Assembly: GCF_001955535.1 (NCBI RefSeq)
Contig: NZ_MPVN01000005.1
Location: forward strand, 310,001 to 374,000
Direction: 5' to 3'
From: Paenibacillus sp. FSL H7-0326
GTDB lineage: Bacteria; Bacillota; Bacilli; Paenibacillales; Paenibacillaceae
Length of the DNA: 64,000 bases
Shown: piece after piece, positions 1 through 8,364 of the stretch
How the letters are laid out: each line of letters opens with the position of its first letter
Numbering within the stretch: position 1 is the first letter of the stretch
The notes under the pieces: generated by a model
What the model was told of the DNA's origin: nothing
The model's input: only the letters and a program-made list of their open reading frames with translations
Databases searched by the model: none
Translations under genes and position numbers: made by a program

Positions 1-422
1 AATAATAGCCCGGAAATTTTCCCACCCTTATCGGGGAACCAACGGACCGCTGTAACAAGGGCGGAGTTGTACATCAGTCCTGCTCCTCCACCGGCAATCA
101 AGCTAAAGGTTACATAGAACATCGGAATACTTTGGACATAACCAGTAAGAAACCAACCAAGTCCGAATAGTACACCCCCTACATACATTAACACTCTAGC
201 GCCATATTTATCCGTTATTCCTCCTGCATAAATAGCAATCAAAGCAAAAATCAAGGTGTACAAGGAATAAGCCAAGTTGTAATCTGATGTGGCCCATCCA
301 TGAGCTTTGGTCATCGGATCCGAAAATACACTGTAGATGGCTACAGAGGATACACAGAATATAATAATCCAAGCTGCTGCAAAAACAGCCCATCGGTTAA
401 ACTGTTTGGGTTGAGATGACAT
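1..422 (-). CDS. OFA-type MFS transporter, N-terminal part (cut by window edge)
   Basis: Reading leftward from an ATG at 422 gives an open frame of 140 codons that runs off the window, beginning MSSQPKQFNRWAVFAAAW. It contains about four hydrophobic segments and the MFS signature between helices 2 and 3 (GGITDKYGARVLMYVG). The order of segments and the GGGAGLMYNSAL stretch resemble the oxalate/formate antiporter (OFA) family, so it is an inner-membrane carrier for a small organic anion; the substrate cannot be told. An AGGGGAT ribosome site lies about 8 bases upstream. It is divergent from the LysR gene at 715, and a cre-like site lies about 40 bases upstream, which suggests carbon catabolite control. 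Confidence 0.85.
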   Translation of the reverse strand, partial: MSSQPKQFNRWAVFAAAWIIIFCVSSVAIYSVFSDPMTKAHGWATSDYNLAYSLYTLIFALIAIYAGGITDKYGARVLMYVGGVLFGLGWFLTGYVQSIPMFYVTFSLIAGGGAGLMYNSALVTAVRWFPDKGGKISGLL

Positions 423-460
423 GCATAACATCCCCTTTCTCTTTTTTCAACTCATTTTTT

Positions 461-474
461 TGAAAGCGTTTACT
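461..474. promoter_or_regulatory. cre-like (CcpA) site upstream of the MFS gene
   Basis: TGAAAGCGTTTACT matches the Bacillus cre consensus TGNAANCGNWNNCA at all conserved positions but the last. It lies about 40 bases upstream of the MFS start at 422, where CcpA would act on that promoter. The rest of the 423-714 divergent gap is AT-rich and holds no further gene. Confidence 0.55.
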
Positions 475-714
475 CAAAGAGGCGTCACAACTTATAGAAG
501 CAACTATTACAATAAGAAATCCCCTGTAGGGTCGTTGGCCATGACTTCTCGATTCATTAAATTGTCCCTATATACACATCATAAAATTGACGGAATTGTG
601 ACATCGCTCTTTCTTCCCCTATCTTATAAGAATATAATAACAATGTATAATACATATTTATTAATAAAATCATTCCATTGAGGTTATCAATTATAGAAAG
701 CAGGTTACAACGAT

Positions 715-1617
715 ATGGAACTTCAGCAGCTTCGCTACTTTCAAGTTACCGCCCGCTGTGAACACATGACGAAGGCAGCTCAGGAACTCAATGTTTCTCA
801 GCCTGCACTAAGCAAAACCATTGCCCGCCTTGAAGAAGGACTCGGAGCACCACTCTTCCATCGGGAAGGCAGACAAATCAGACTCAATAATTTCGGGAGT
901 TCGTTTCTTGTACGAGTCGATCGTATCTTTCAAGAGATTGAAGAAGGTCAGCGCCAAATTCGCGATATGTCCGGTCTCGATAATGGCATCATATCGGTTG
1001 GCATTTCGTTGCCGCATATTTTGCCCTTTCTGCTGACTGATTTCTTGAAGCTCCACACCAAGGTCGAAATCAAGCAATATCAAATTCATTCAAAAGATAT
1101 GAGGGGCCCGCTTGAACAAGGCAGTATGGACATATGCATTTCCTCCAGCCCTATATTTGGAGGTCATATCGAATGGATGCCGCTGCTTGAAGAGGAAATT
1201 TTCCTCTCCGTTCCGAGCAACCACCCCTTTGCAGACCGCAACAGCATTTCTCTCGAAGAAGTCAAGGATGAGATCTTTATTAATCGTTTTATTGGATATG
1301 AATTTCGGGATCTATGTGATCACTTCTGCAGTCAGGCTGGATTTACAGCGAACACTTCAATTGAACTGGAGGAGGCAGGGGCGATCCTGCGATTGGTAGA
1401 GCTCGGTGCAGGCATCTCTTTTACGCCTCAATTATCTCTACTGAACAAGTGGGGTCCGAATACGGTCCAGCTTCGGATCAGCAACCCGAACTGTAAGCGT
1501 ACCATCGGTATTGCTTGGAACAAGGAACATTATCTTACCAAAGCGGCCGTGGAATTCCGGCAGTTTACGGTTGATTTTTTTCGCAACATCGTCTCTACGT
1601 ATTACCATCAAACCTAG
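715..1617 (+). CDS. LysR family transcriptional regulator
   Basis: A 300-residue protein with the LysR layout: winged HTH in residues 1-60 (LRYFQVTARCEHMTKAAQEL, then VSQPALSKTIARLE) and a periplasmic-binding-like effector domain from about residue 90 to 290. The length is normal for the family. It is divergent from the MFS gene and reads toward the SDR gene at 1755, so either neighbour may be its target. A perfect inverted repeat lies just downstream at 1637-1654, in front of the SDR gene. The effector is unknown. Confidence 0.92.
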   Translation: MELQQLRYFQVTARCEHMTKAAQELNVSQPALSKTIARLEEGLGAPLFHREGRQIRLNNFGSSFLVRVDRIFQEIEEGQRQIRDMSGLDNGIISVGISLPHILPFLLTDFLKLHTKVEIKQYQIHSKDMRGPLEQGSMDICISSSPIFGGHIEWMPLLEEEIFLSVPSNHPFADRNSISLEEVKDEIFINRFIGYEFRDLCDHFCSQAGFTANTSIELEEAGAILRLVELGAGISFTPQLSLLNKWGPNTVQLRISNPNCKRTIGIAWNKEHYLTKAAVEFRQFTVDFFRNIVSTYYHQT

Positions 1618-1636
1618 AATTACTCGAAATCTTGTT

Positions 1637-1654
1637 TATAACTTTAAGGTTATA
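1637..1654. promoter_or_regulatory. Inverted repeat, candidate LysR operator for the SDR gene
   Basis: TATAAC-N6-GTTATA is a perfect 6-bp inverted repeat that fits the T-N11-A form of LysR boxes. It lies about 100 bases upstream of the SDR start at 1755 and 20 bases after the LysR stop. AGGTTAT recurs just upstream of the LysR gene near 679. Assignment to this regulator is inference. Confidence 0.45.
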
Positions 1655-1754
1655 GAATTATGTCTAAATATGTATTAGATATTATATAAGAGAAGTCTAT
1701 AATTAAACCTGTAAGAGTTAGTTACATTCATCCACTTTACAGGGGGTAATTATA

Positions 1755-2492
1755 ATGAGATTACAAAATAAAGTCGCAATCATTACCGGATCAGCCTCCG
1801 GTATGGGTAAAGCGGAAGCGCTTGCATTTGCTAGAGAAGGCGCTAAAGTCATCGTAGCCGATATGAACCTCGAAGGAGCAGAGCAAGTCGCAGCGCAAAT
1901 TAAAGAGAACGGCGGTCAAGCCGCAGCGGTCAAAGTGAACGTCACTGTGCTGGAAGATCTCTGGAATATGGTTGAATATACGAAGAATACCTTCGGTCAG
2001 ATTGACATCGTTGTTAACAACGCAGGGATCTTTGACAAGTATACGAACAGTCTGGAAACGACTGAAGAACAATGGGACTTAATGTTCGATATTAATCTCA
2101 AAGCCATCTTCCGTATTTCCAATCTAGTACTGCCTCATATGATCGAACGTAAACAAGGAACCATCGTGAATATTGCTTCTATTGCTGGACTCGTTGCCCA
2201 GATGGGAGGCGCAGCCTATACTGCATCCAAGCATGGAGTGATTGGTTATACGAAGCATCTCGCGGCAGTGTATGGCAAGCACAATATTAAGATCAATGCG
2301 ATTTGCCCGGGTACAATCTCTACTCCAATGACAGAAGAGATGCTCAAGACTCGTCCTACCGACAAGATTCCATTGGATCGCTTCGGTCAAGCCCAAGAAG
2401 TTGCTGATCTAGCTGTATTCCTCGCTTCTGATGAGGCCAAATTCATGAACGGTGCTATGGTACCGATTGACGGCGGATACACTATCGTTTAA
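1755..2492 (+). CDS. SDR family NAD(P)-dependent oxidoreductase
   Basis: A 245-residue classical short-chain dehydrogenase/reductase. Visible motifs are the cofactor glycine motif TGSASGMG (residues 11-18), NNAG (88-91), and the catalytic Ser142, Tyr155 and Lys159 in YTASK. Asp36 at the end of the second strand (VIVADM) suggests NAD(H) over NADP(H). The carboxy end MNGAMVPIDGGYTIV is typical of FabG-like enzymes. It is a soluble cytoplasmic enzyme acting on an alcohol or ketone that cannot be named from sequence. AGGGGGT precedes the ATG by about 8 bases. It probably forms a unit with the LysR gene upstream and ends at the terminator at 2531. Confidence 0.92.
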   Translation: MRLQNKVAIITGSASGMGKAEALAFAREGAKVIVADMNLEGAEQVAAQIKENGGQAAAVKVNVTVLEDLWNMVEYTKNTFGQIDIVVNNAGIFDKYTNSLETTEEQWDLMFDINLKAIFRISNLVLPHMIERKQGTIVNIASIAGLVAQMGGAAYTASKHGVIGYTKHLAAVYGKHNIKINAICPGTISTPMTEEMLKTRPTDKIPLDRFGQAQEVADLAVFLASDEAKFMNGAMVPIDGGYTIV

Positions 2493-2530
2493 TTCTTCTT
2501 GATGAACTGAATTCTATTTGTGATAAACAA

Positions 2531-2561
2531 GCCGGCTCCGCTATATGGAGCTGGCTTTTTT
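2531..2561 (+). terminator. Rho-independent terminator after SDR gene
   Basis: GCCGGCTCC pairs with GGAGCTGGC across a 7-base loop (one G-T pair), followed by six T residues. Confidence 0.85.
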
Positions 2562-2720
2562 ACATGCATGCCAGAGCCCCATCTTACACATAACTAATAT
2601 GAATCCAGACAAAATCCACATATCTATAATTTATGATATAATGGAAATGCTATTCTTTTTGTGCCTTATCTCGAAAGATTAACGATACATCTTAACTACA
2701 AGGAGGCTTACTACAAATCA

Positions 2721-3743
2721 ATGACTACTGAATCTACAACCCATAAGAAATTAGAGGAGATTCCCTTCTCCATTCTGGATCTGGCGACAGTAACAGAAGG
2801 GTCCAACATCAGCAGTGCGCTGAAGAACTCCCTTGAGCTGGCTCAGCATGCAGACGAGCTTGGATATAACCGTTTCTGGCTGGCCGAGCATCATAACATG
2901 CCGGGGATTGCAAGCTCCGCAACTTCTGTAGTCATCGGACATATTGCAGGCGGGACGAAGCGTATTCGTGTCGGCTCTGGCGGTATTATGCTGCCGAACC
3001 ATGCCCCTCTCGTTATTGCAGAGCAATTTGGTACACTTGAATCTCTGTATCCGGGACGTATTGATCTTGGCCTTGGACGCGCTCCAGGTTCTGACCAGCT
3101 GACATCTCGCGCGCTTCGCCGCGGACCAGGAAGTGACGGTCAGGATTTCCCGCAGCGCCTTGAGGAGCTGCAGCATTATTTTAAGCCGACCTCGACCTCA
3201 TCAATGCAGGTGCATGCATATCCAGGACGTGGACTCGACATCCCGATCTGGCTGCTCGGGTCAAGCGGCTTCAGTGCTGAGCTCGCGGCTCGCAAAGGTC
3301 TCCCGTTTTCTTTTGCCAGCCATTTCGCTCCAGACTATCTGCTGCCTGCGCTGGATTACTACTATAACAACTTCCAGCCTTCAGAAGTGCTAGAGGAGCC
3401 TTATGCTATGGTCGCTCTGAACGCTTTTGTGGCAGAGACAGATGCGGAAGCCCATAAGCTTGCGACTTCACATCAGAAGCAATTCCTCAATATGATCCGT
3501 GGGCGCTTCGGTCTCATGCAGCCTCCCGTTGACGAACTGGACTGGAATATGCAAGAGAAAGCCATTGTAAAAGGACAGCTCCGCTATTCTGTCATGGGAG
3601 ATAAGGACAGTGTCCGTGATCAATTGAATCAAATGCTGAAGCAAACCGGCGCTAATGAGTTCATTGTAACCAGCCCGATCTATGATCATCAGGCAAGATT
3701 ACATTCGATTAAGCTGCTCAGTGAAATATTTAACCAAGCGTAA
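2721..3743 (+). CDS. LLM class flavin-dependent oxidoreductase (luciferase-like monooxygenase)
   Basis: A 340-residue bacterial-luciferase-like protein: the N-terminal strand SILDLATV, then RFWLAEHHNMPGIASSAT, RIRVGSGGIMLPNHAPL and GRIDLGLGRAPG, all diagnostic of the single-component subgroup close to B. subtilis YhbW/YvbT. It should bind reduced FMN and oxidise an unknown organic substrate in the cytoplasm. I chose the ATG at 2721 because AAGGAGG (2700-2706) precedes it, although the spacing of 14 bases is long. The frame stays open to a GTG at 2661, which has no ribosome site. Confidence 0.88.
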   Translation: MTTESTTHKKLEEIPFSILDLATVTEGSNISSALKNSLELAQHADELGYNRFWLAEHHNMPGIASSATSVVIGHIAGGTKRIRVGSGGIMLPNHAPLVIAEQFGTLESLYPGRIDLGLGRAPGSDQLTSRALRRGPGSDGQDFPQRLEELQHYFKPTSTSSMQVHAYPGRGLDIPIWLLGSSGFSAELAARKGLPFSFASHFAPDYLLPALDYYYNNFQPSEVLEEPYAMVALNAFVAETDAEAHKLATSHQKQFLNMIRGRFGLMQPPVDELDWNMQEKAIVKGQLRYSVMGDKDSVRDQLNQMLKQTGANEFIVTSPIYDHQARLHSIKLLSEIFNQA

Positions 3744-3760
3744 TAAGAACAAGTAAAAAA

Positions 3761-3822
3761 GCCAAGACGAAATAGGGATTTCAAATGAATTCAATTCCCC
3801 TATACATCGTCTTGGCATTTTT
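3761..3822. terminator. Bidirectional terminator between LLM gene and sdaAA
   Basis: GCCAAGACGA pairs with TCGTCTTGGC (one unpaired end), with GGG/CCC pairing further in. T runs flank both sides, so it can serve the LLM gene on the plus strand and sdaAA on the minus strand. Confidence 0.8.
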
Positions 3823-3958
3823 ATATTTTGCAGTGTTACACAAGAGATACACCACAGTGGAGCTCGGTATATTCCTCGGCACACGGTGGATTTAACCGTT
3901 CCATATTCTTAGGCTCCTGAATTTACACCAGTATGCTTCAACTCTTGAATCCACCTCA

Positions 3959-4876
3959 TTAAGCTTCATCTACCGCTTTCTTAGGCTTGGTTTTTTCCTT
4001 CTTCGTGTCTGCCAGCTGTTTCGTCAGCTTCTTGCCCGTTGGCGTCTGTGCAAGTCCGCCCTGTGCGGTCTCCCGATGCCGACTCGGCATTGCGCTCCCC
4101 ACCTCAAGCATGACGTCGATGACTTCGTCAGAAGGAATCGCGCTTCGCACCCCTGCGAGGGCCATATCTGCAGCTGCAAGCGCTGTAACTGCCCCCAATC
4201 CGTTTCGTACAATACACGGAATCTCAACCAGCCCTGCCACCGGATCGCAGATCAATCCAAGTGTATTTTTCAGAGCTAAGCCGACCGCGTGCACGACCTG
4301 CTCCGGTGTTCCGCCTCGCAGCTCAACCATTGCCCCTGCTGCCATCCCGATCGCTGATCCGACTTCTGCCTGACATCCTCCCTCGGCACCCGATATGAAG
4401 GAATTGTTGGCAATGACATAACCAATGGCCCCAGCAGAGAATAAGCCATTAACCATATGCTCATCTTCCCAGCCAAAACGCTCCTGTGCACTTACGAATA
4501 CACCGGGAATGATGCCTGCCGAACCCGCCGTAGGCGTTGCCACAATTCTTCCCATGGAAGCATTCACTTCCGACACACCAAGCGCATAGGCCATAGCAAG
4601 TGTAGAGGCGTCACCCGAGCAGCTCTGTTTGTTCTGCAAATAATGGCGGACCCGCTGGCCGTCTCCACCCGTCAATCCACTGCGCGAGGTTGTATCCTCG
4701 TTCATCCCTTTATGCACAGCCTGCTTCATGACCTGATAGTAATCCGACATCTGCCTCACAACCTCAGCCTCTGGTGTTCCGGTCTCCTTCACCTGTTCTT
4801 CAATCATCAGCTCAGCTAGTGTCTTGCCTTCTGCCGTACAGATTGCATTCAGATCCTTTAAGTGCTTAAACCGCAT
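3959..4876 (-). CDS. sdaAA: L-serine dehydratase, iron-sulfur-dependent, alpha subunit
   Basis: A 305-residue catalytic subunit that deaminates L-serine to pyruvate and ammonia with a [4Fe-4S] cluster. Family landmarks are SRSGLTGGDG, TPTAGSAGIIPG (114-125), GGCQAEVGSA and CDPVAGLVEIPC; Cys168, Cys210 and Cys221 are the expected cluster ligands. The last 20 residues are a lysine-rich tail (KKEKTKPKKAVDEA) beyond the usual domain. The start overlaps the end of the beta-subunit gene by 11 bases, with AAGGGGG in front, so the two are translationally coupled. Expression is expected to depend on the glycine riboswitch upstream of sdaAB. Confidence 0.96.
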   Translation of the reverse strand: MRFKHLKDLNAICTAEGKTLAELMIEEQVKETGTPEAEVVRQMSDYYQVMKQAVHKGMNEDTTSRSGLTGGDGQRVRHYLQNKQSCSGDASTLAMAYALGVSEVNASMGRIVATPTAGSAGIIPGVFVSAQERFGWEDEHMVNGLFSAGAIGYVIANNSFISGAEGGCQAEVGSAIGMAAGAMVELRGGTPEQVVHAVGLALKNTLGLICDPVAGLVEIPCIVRNGLGAVTALAAADMALAGVRSAIPSDEVIDVMLEVGSAMPSRHRETAQGGLAQTPTGKKLTKQLADTKKEKTKPKKAVDEA

Positions 4877-5558
4877 CCGTATCGTCCCCCTTCTTCAAAT
4901 CAATGACCTTGATATCATAAATATGAGGCAGAGACTTCAGCCTGATGAGCACGTCAGAGGCCGGTATCGTGTCTGTCTCCATCGCTGTCAGTGCTTCCCC
5001 ATCCCGGCCCTTACGATCGACCTGCATGAAGCCAATGTTAACACCGGACTCACTTATCGCAGATGTTACCGAAGCGATGACTCCGGCTTTGTCCGAGTGT
5101 CTCAATACCACCGCAGGAAAATCACCTGTCAGCTGCACACGAAAATCATCCAATAAAGAGACGGTAACGTTTCCTCCACCAATAGAGGCTCCCACCATCG
5201 TACAAGCCCGTTCGCCTGCAGACAGCTCAAATTTGACGGTATTCGGATGTGCCGCCGGAAGACCACTCGTTACAAACTCATATTCCATTCCCAGCTTTTC
5301 AGCCCATTCCTCTGCATTCGGTATCCGCTCATCATCGGTAGCCATATTCATCAGTCCACTGATCAGCGCCAGATCTGTTCCATGTCCGGTATAAGTGTCG
5401 GCAAAAGAGCCGTATAATATCATTTTCGCTTTCTCTGGTCTCGTTCCAAGCCACTGCCGGGCGATACGCCCAAGTCTAACAGCCCCTGCAGTATGGGAGC
5501 TGGACGGTCCCGTCATTGCCGGTCCGATAATTGAGAATACATCCTTGAACCTTGTCAT
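4866..5558 (-). CDS. sdaAB: L-serine dehydratase, iron-sulfur-dependent, beta subunit
   Basis: A 230-residue partner of SdaAA. The start of the protein carries FSIIGPAMTGPSSSHTAGAVRLG-type sequence (PSSSHT at 18-23), shared with the beta subunit of two-part serine dehydratases, and the last 75 residues form an ACT domain (AVVLRHSDKAGVIASVTSAI). Two ATGs occur in tandem; the second is preferred because GGGGAG lies 5 bases upstream of it against 2 for the first. It is the first gene of the sdaAB-sdaAA operon, about 60 bases after the riboswitch terminator. Confidence 0.96.
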   Translation of the reverse strand: MTRFKDVFSIIGPAMTGPSSSHTAGAVRLGRIARQWLGTRPEKAKMILYGSFADTYTGHGTDLALISGLMNMATDDERIPNAEEWAEKLGMEYEFVTSGLPAAHPNTVKFELSAGERACTMVGASIGGGNVTVSLLDDFRVQLTGDFPAVVLRHSDKAGVIASVTSAISESGVNIGFMQVDRKGRDGEALTAMETDTIPASDVLIRLKSLPHIYDIKVIDLKKGDDTDAV

Positions 5559-5620
5559 CATAACTCCCCATTTCGTATAGTTCTATCTTATATTGTGCAG
5601 AAATATCCGTTCTTCCACGC

Positions 5621-5661
5621 AAAAAAGGACAGAGTAAGGGTGTAATCCCCTCTCTCTGTCC
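5621..5661 (-). terminator. Expression-platform terminator of the glycine riboswitch
   Basis: On the minus strand GGACAGAG (5661-5654) pairs with CTCTGTCC (5634-5627), followed by six T residues. The 5' arm also contains CAGAG, which can pair with CTCTG at 5755-5751 to close the second aptamer, so ligand binding would prevent the terminator. Confidence 0.85.
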
Positions 5662-5868
5662 TGGTACCTGAAAGTTTCGTCAGAAGTGGCCGGCGCATCG
5701 AAATCCGCCCTCACTCTCACTTACCCCTTTGGCGGCGCATCGGCTCTCTCCAGAGTTGCGTCGAATCAAGGTTCTTCTACCTGAGAGATTCTGCTGTATA
5801 AGCCGGGTGCTTATCAGCTTGCTCCTTCGGTGTCCCGTGGTTTCCCCACGCGATCTCTCCCATTGATC
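5654..5868 (-). promoter_or_regulatory. Tandem glycine riboswitch controlling sdaAB-sdaAA
   Basis: Read leftward, the leader has two consecutive glycine-aptamer signatures. The first has GGGAGAG, CCGAAGGAGCAA and TCTCAGGTA; the second begins at ACTCTGGAGAG and continues with CCGCCAAAGGGGTAAG and CTTTCAGGTA. This is the classic gcvT-type tandem element. Because the P1 stem of aptamer 2 (CTCTG with CAGAG) uses the same bases as the terminator's 5' arm, glycine should turn expression on. The genes controlled are serine dehydratase, not the glycine cleavage system: excess glycine could be drained through serine to pyruvate. The remaining gap to 6131 shows no gene; TTGACA at 5955-5950 may be part of the promoter. 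Confidence 0.93.
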
Positions 5869-6131
5869 TTCATCCGCTGTTCTATTCATTTTGAACTTAT
5901 TTGAAATTATAAATTTACTATAAACAGATTAATCGATAAGCTGACCGCATGTCAACAAAAGTAACGAAGAGGCCTGGTATAGAAATGAGTTGCGTTATAT
6001 TTCCTTACGCAGCAGTATTGAATTCAGATAATATTCACTCTTGTTCTGATCATATATTATGCGCATTCTTTCTAATTCGCTTATACTTCTACCCCTGTTA
6101 ATGCCATTGCATACGCTCATGTTAGTCTGTC

Positions 6132-7376
6132 CTACAATCTAATCTGTGACTTGTCTTCATCGAAATAGCCGCCTCTCGAATGCTGAAGACTAATTAACCA
6201 GAGCAACAACGATAGAAGGACAAGCACGATCGATACTGTAAAATAGACGTAACGCAGCGACACGAGCTCGGCAATAACACCAAACGTTATAATAGCAGCT
6301 ATCTGAAGCAGACTAACCATCAGGCCGAATATGCTTGTTACCCTGCCCATCATGGCTGCAGGAACATTATTTTGATAAAAGGTCGCCAGACCCGTATTGG
6401 AGAAAGACGAGAAAAAGCCCAGTAGGATGAAACCAGCTGCAGCCCATACGAATGAATTCGAGATGGAGAAGATCAGATACCCTGCAGATACAAGCAGCAT
6501 TCCCCCTCCCAGCATATGTTTGACTGGAATCCATTTTGCTAAGATTGAATTCAGAAATGCTCCGGCGACACTTCCTGCTCCTGTCAGACTGACAATCAAT
6601 CCGTATTCCAGCTCAGACATCTTAAGGGTACTGCGAATAAACACAACCTCCTGTGAGTCCAGCGCCATACCTAGCAGTAAAATAAAATGAAACAGGCTGT
6701 AGACAAATATGACATATGCGTTAGATCTACTGAACTTCATTACACCGCTCCAATCAGCTGCTATCATGCGATATGTTATCCTCTGTCCTGCCGCTTCTCC
6801 CTCTTGCACCTCTATAGGTAGCTTGGGGAGCAGCGATAACAAGAAGGCTGATATCAAGAAGGATGCTGCGTTAATATAGATCGCAATATCAGGCTTCATA
6901 TATATGAGCAGCACCCCGGCAATGGCCGGACCCACCAGAAAAGCCCCCGAGGTCGTTAAACCCTGAAAAGCATTAAACTGCTTGCGTTCTGCTGCTGGTA
7001 CAAGTCTAACGATATAGGTCATCGAAGCCGGTTGAAAAATAGAAGAGGCCATACTGTTAATCATCAGGCAGGCATAAATCATCCACAGCTCGGGCAGCAG
7101 CGGGAGGGCAGCTACAAATACAGTCCGGATCAAATCAGTAATGATCATAATCTGCCGCTGATTGTATCGATCCACCAAGCTTCCAGCCCAGAATTTCGTC
7201 AGTAGTGAGGCTGCTGGTGCAATGATCCATAATCCTGCAACGGCTGCAGGAGAACCCGTCATATTCAGAATCAACACGTTAATCGCAATGAGATAGACAA
7301 AATCTCCAATCCTGGAGATCCCGATACTTCCAAGCAGCAAGCCTTTTCGACGCCATTTGGCGAATGATTGCTCCAT
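6132..7376 (-). CDS. MFS transporter (DHA3-like exporter)
   Basis: A 414-residue membrane protein with 10-12 hydrophobic segments. The loop AGSLVDRYNQRQIMIITDLIR after helix 2 is the MFS motif, and the stretch NSMASSIFQPASMTYIVRLVP is typical of the DHA3/MefA-type macrolide-efflux and enterobactin-exporter group. The predicted role is export of a small molecule with proton exchange; the substrate is unknown. GAAAGGGA lies about 8 bases before the start. It is a single gene between the glycine-riboswitch promoter region and the pst terminator, and no clear terminator of its own is visible. Confidence 0.88.
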   Translation of the reverse strand: MEQSFAKWRRKGLLLGSIGISRIGDFVYLIAINVLILNMTGSPAAVAGLWIIAPAASLLTKFWAGSLVDRYNQRQIMIITDLIRTVFVAALPLLPELWMIYACLMINSMASSIFQPASMTYIVRLVPAAERKQFNAFQGLTTSGAFLVGPAIAGVLLIYMKPDIAIYINAASFLISAFLLSLLPKLPIEVQEGEAAGQRITYRMIAADWSGVMKFSRSNAYVIFVYSLFHFILLLGMALDSQEVVFIRSTLKMSELEYGLIVSLTGAGSVAGAFLNSILAKWIPVKHMLGGGMLLVSAGYLIFSISNSFVWAAAGFILLGFFSSFSNTGLATFYQNNVPAAMMGRVTSIFGLMVSLLQIAAIITFGVIAELVSLRYVYFTVSIVLVLLSLLLWLISLQHSRGGYFDEDKSQIRL

Positions 7377-7486
7377 AAATAGTCCCTTTCAGGTTAGCAT
7401 TGGATTGAAGAAGCTTATTTATACTTTTTCTATATTTATCCATTTAATCCCTCTCTCTAATAACCTGACTCAACGGACTACTATGC

Positions 7487-7534
7487 AAAAAGAGCACAGC
7501 CTCGGCTCATGAAGCCGTAAATAAGCTGTGCTCT
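7487..7534 (-). terminator. Terminator at the end of the pst operon
   Basis: AGAGCACAGC and GCTGTGCTCT form a 10-bp stem, with a small internal GGCTT/AAGCC-type helix in the loop, followed on the minus strand by five T residues. Confidence 0.85.
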
Positions 7535-7566
7535 TCTGAATATTATGAATACTCGATGATTTTGGA

Positions 7567-8325
7567 TCAGCCGAAACGTCCCATAATATATTCTTGAGTC
7601 GATTGGTTCTCCGGATTGGAGAATATTTTCTCGGTTACATCACGTTCCATGAGATTGCCCAGGAAGAAGTACGCTGTAAAATCGGAAATTCGTGCTGCCT
7701 GCTGCATGTTATGAGTAACAATAACGATACGCAGATCTTTCTTGAGCTCTGTAATCAGCTCTTCAATCTTACCTGTAGATACCGGGTCTAGTGCCGAGGC
7801 CGGCTCATCCAGCAGCAATATTTGCGGCTCGACCGACAGTGCGCGAGCGATGCATAGACGCTGCTGTTGTCCACCCGACAGTGCCAGGGCAGAATCGTTC
7901 AGCCGATCTTTAACCTCGTCCCACAGAGCGGCACGACGCAGGCTTTTCTCCACAATTTCGTCCAGATCCTTCTTCTTCTTCATACCACGGTATTTCGGAC
8001 CAAATGCAATATTGTTATAGATCGATTTATGGAACGGGTTTGGCTTCTGCCACACCATTCCGATGTTCTGCCGAAGCTTGATAACATCTGTGCCTGGCGC
8101 ATTCAAGTCTTTGCCGTCCATCCAGATATGACCTGTAACGCGAGCCCCTGCGATCTCATCATTCATTCGGTTCAAAGATCTCAGGAATGTGGATTTACCG
8201 CATCCAGAAGGACCGATCAAGGCCGTTACGGTATTCTTCGGGAACTCCATGCTGATTCCCTTCACCGCTTCTTTCTCGCCGTAAAAAACACTCAGATCCT
8301 CTGTGCTAAAAGGTTGTTGTGGCAT
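7567..8325 (-). CDS. pstB: Phosphate ABC transporter ATP-binding protein PstB
   Basis: A 252-residue ATPase of the high-affinity phosphate importer. Walker A is GPSGCGKST (38-46), the signature is LSGGQQQ (149-155), and Walker B is LLLDEP (170-175). MVWQKPNPFHKSIYNNIAFGP and the ending QEYIMGRFG are specific to PstB. It closes the pstS-pstC-pstA-pstB operon and is followed by a terminator. Only one pstB copy and no phoU lie downstream, unlike many other pst operons. Confidence 0.97.
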   Translation of the reverse strand: MPQQPFSTEDLSVFYGEKEAVKGISMEFPKNTVTALIGPSGCGKSTFLRSLNRMNDEIAGARVTGHIWMDGKDLNAPGTDVIKLRQNIGMVWQKPNPFHKSIYNNIAFGPKYRGMKKKKDLDEIVEKSLRRAALWDEVKDRLNDSALALSGGQQQRLCIARALSVEPQILLLDEPASALDPVSTGKIEELITELKKDLRIVIVTHNMQQAARISDFTAYFFLGNLMERDVTEKIFSNPENQSTQEYIMGRFG

Positions 8326-8364
8326 TATTCAAAGTACCTCCCTATATACAAAAAGCCGATTCTA

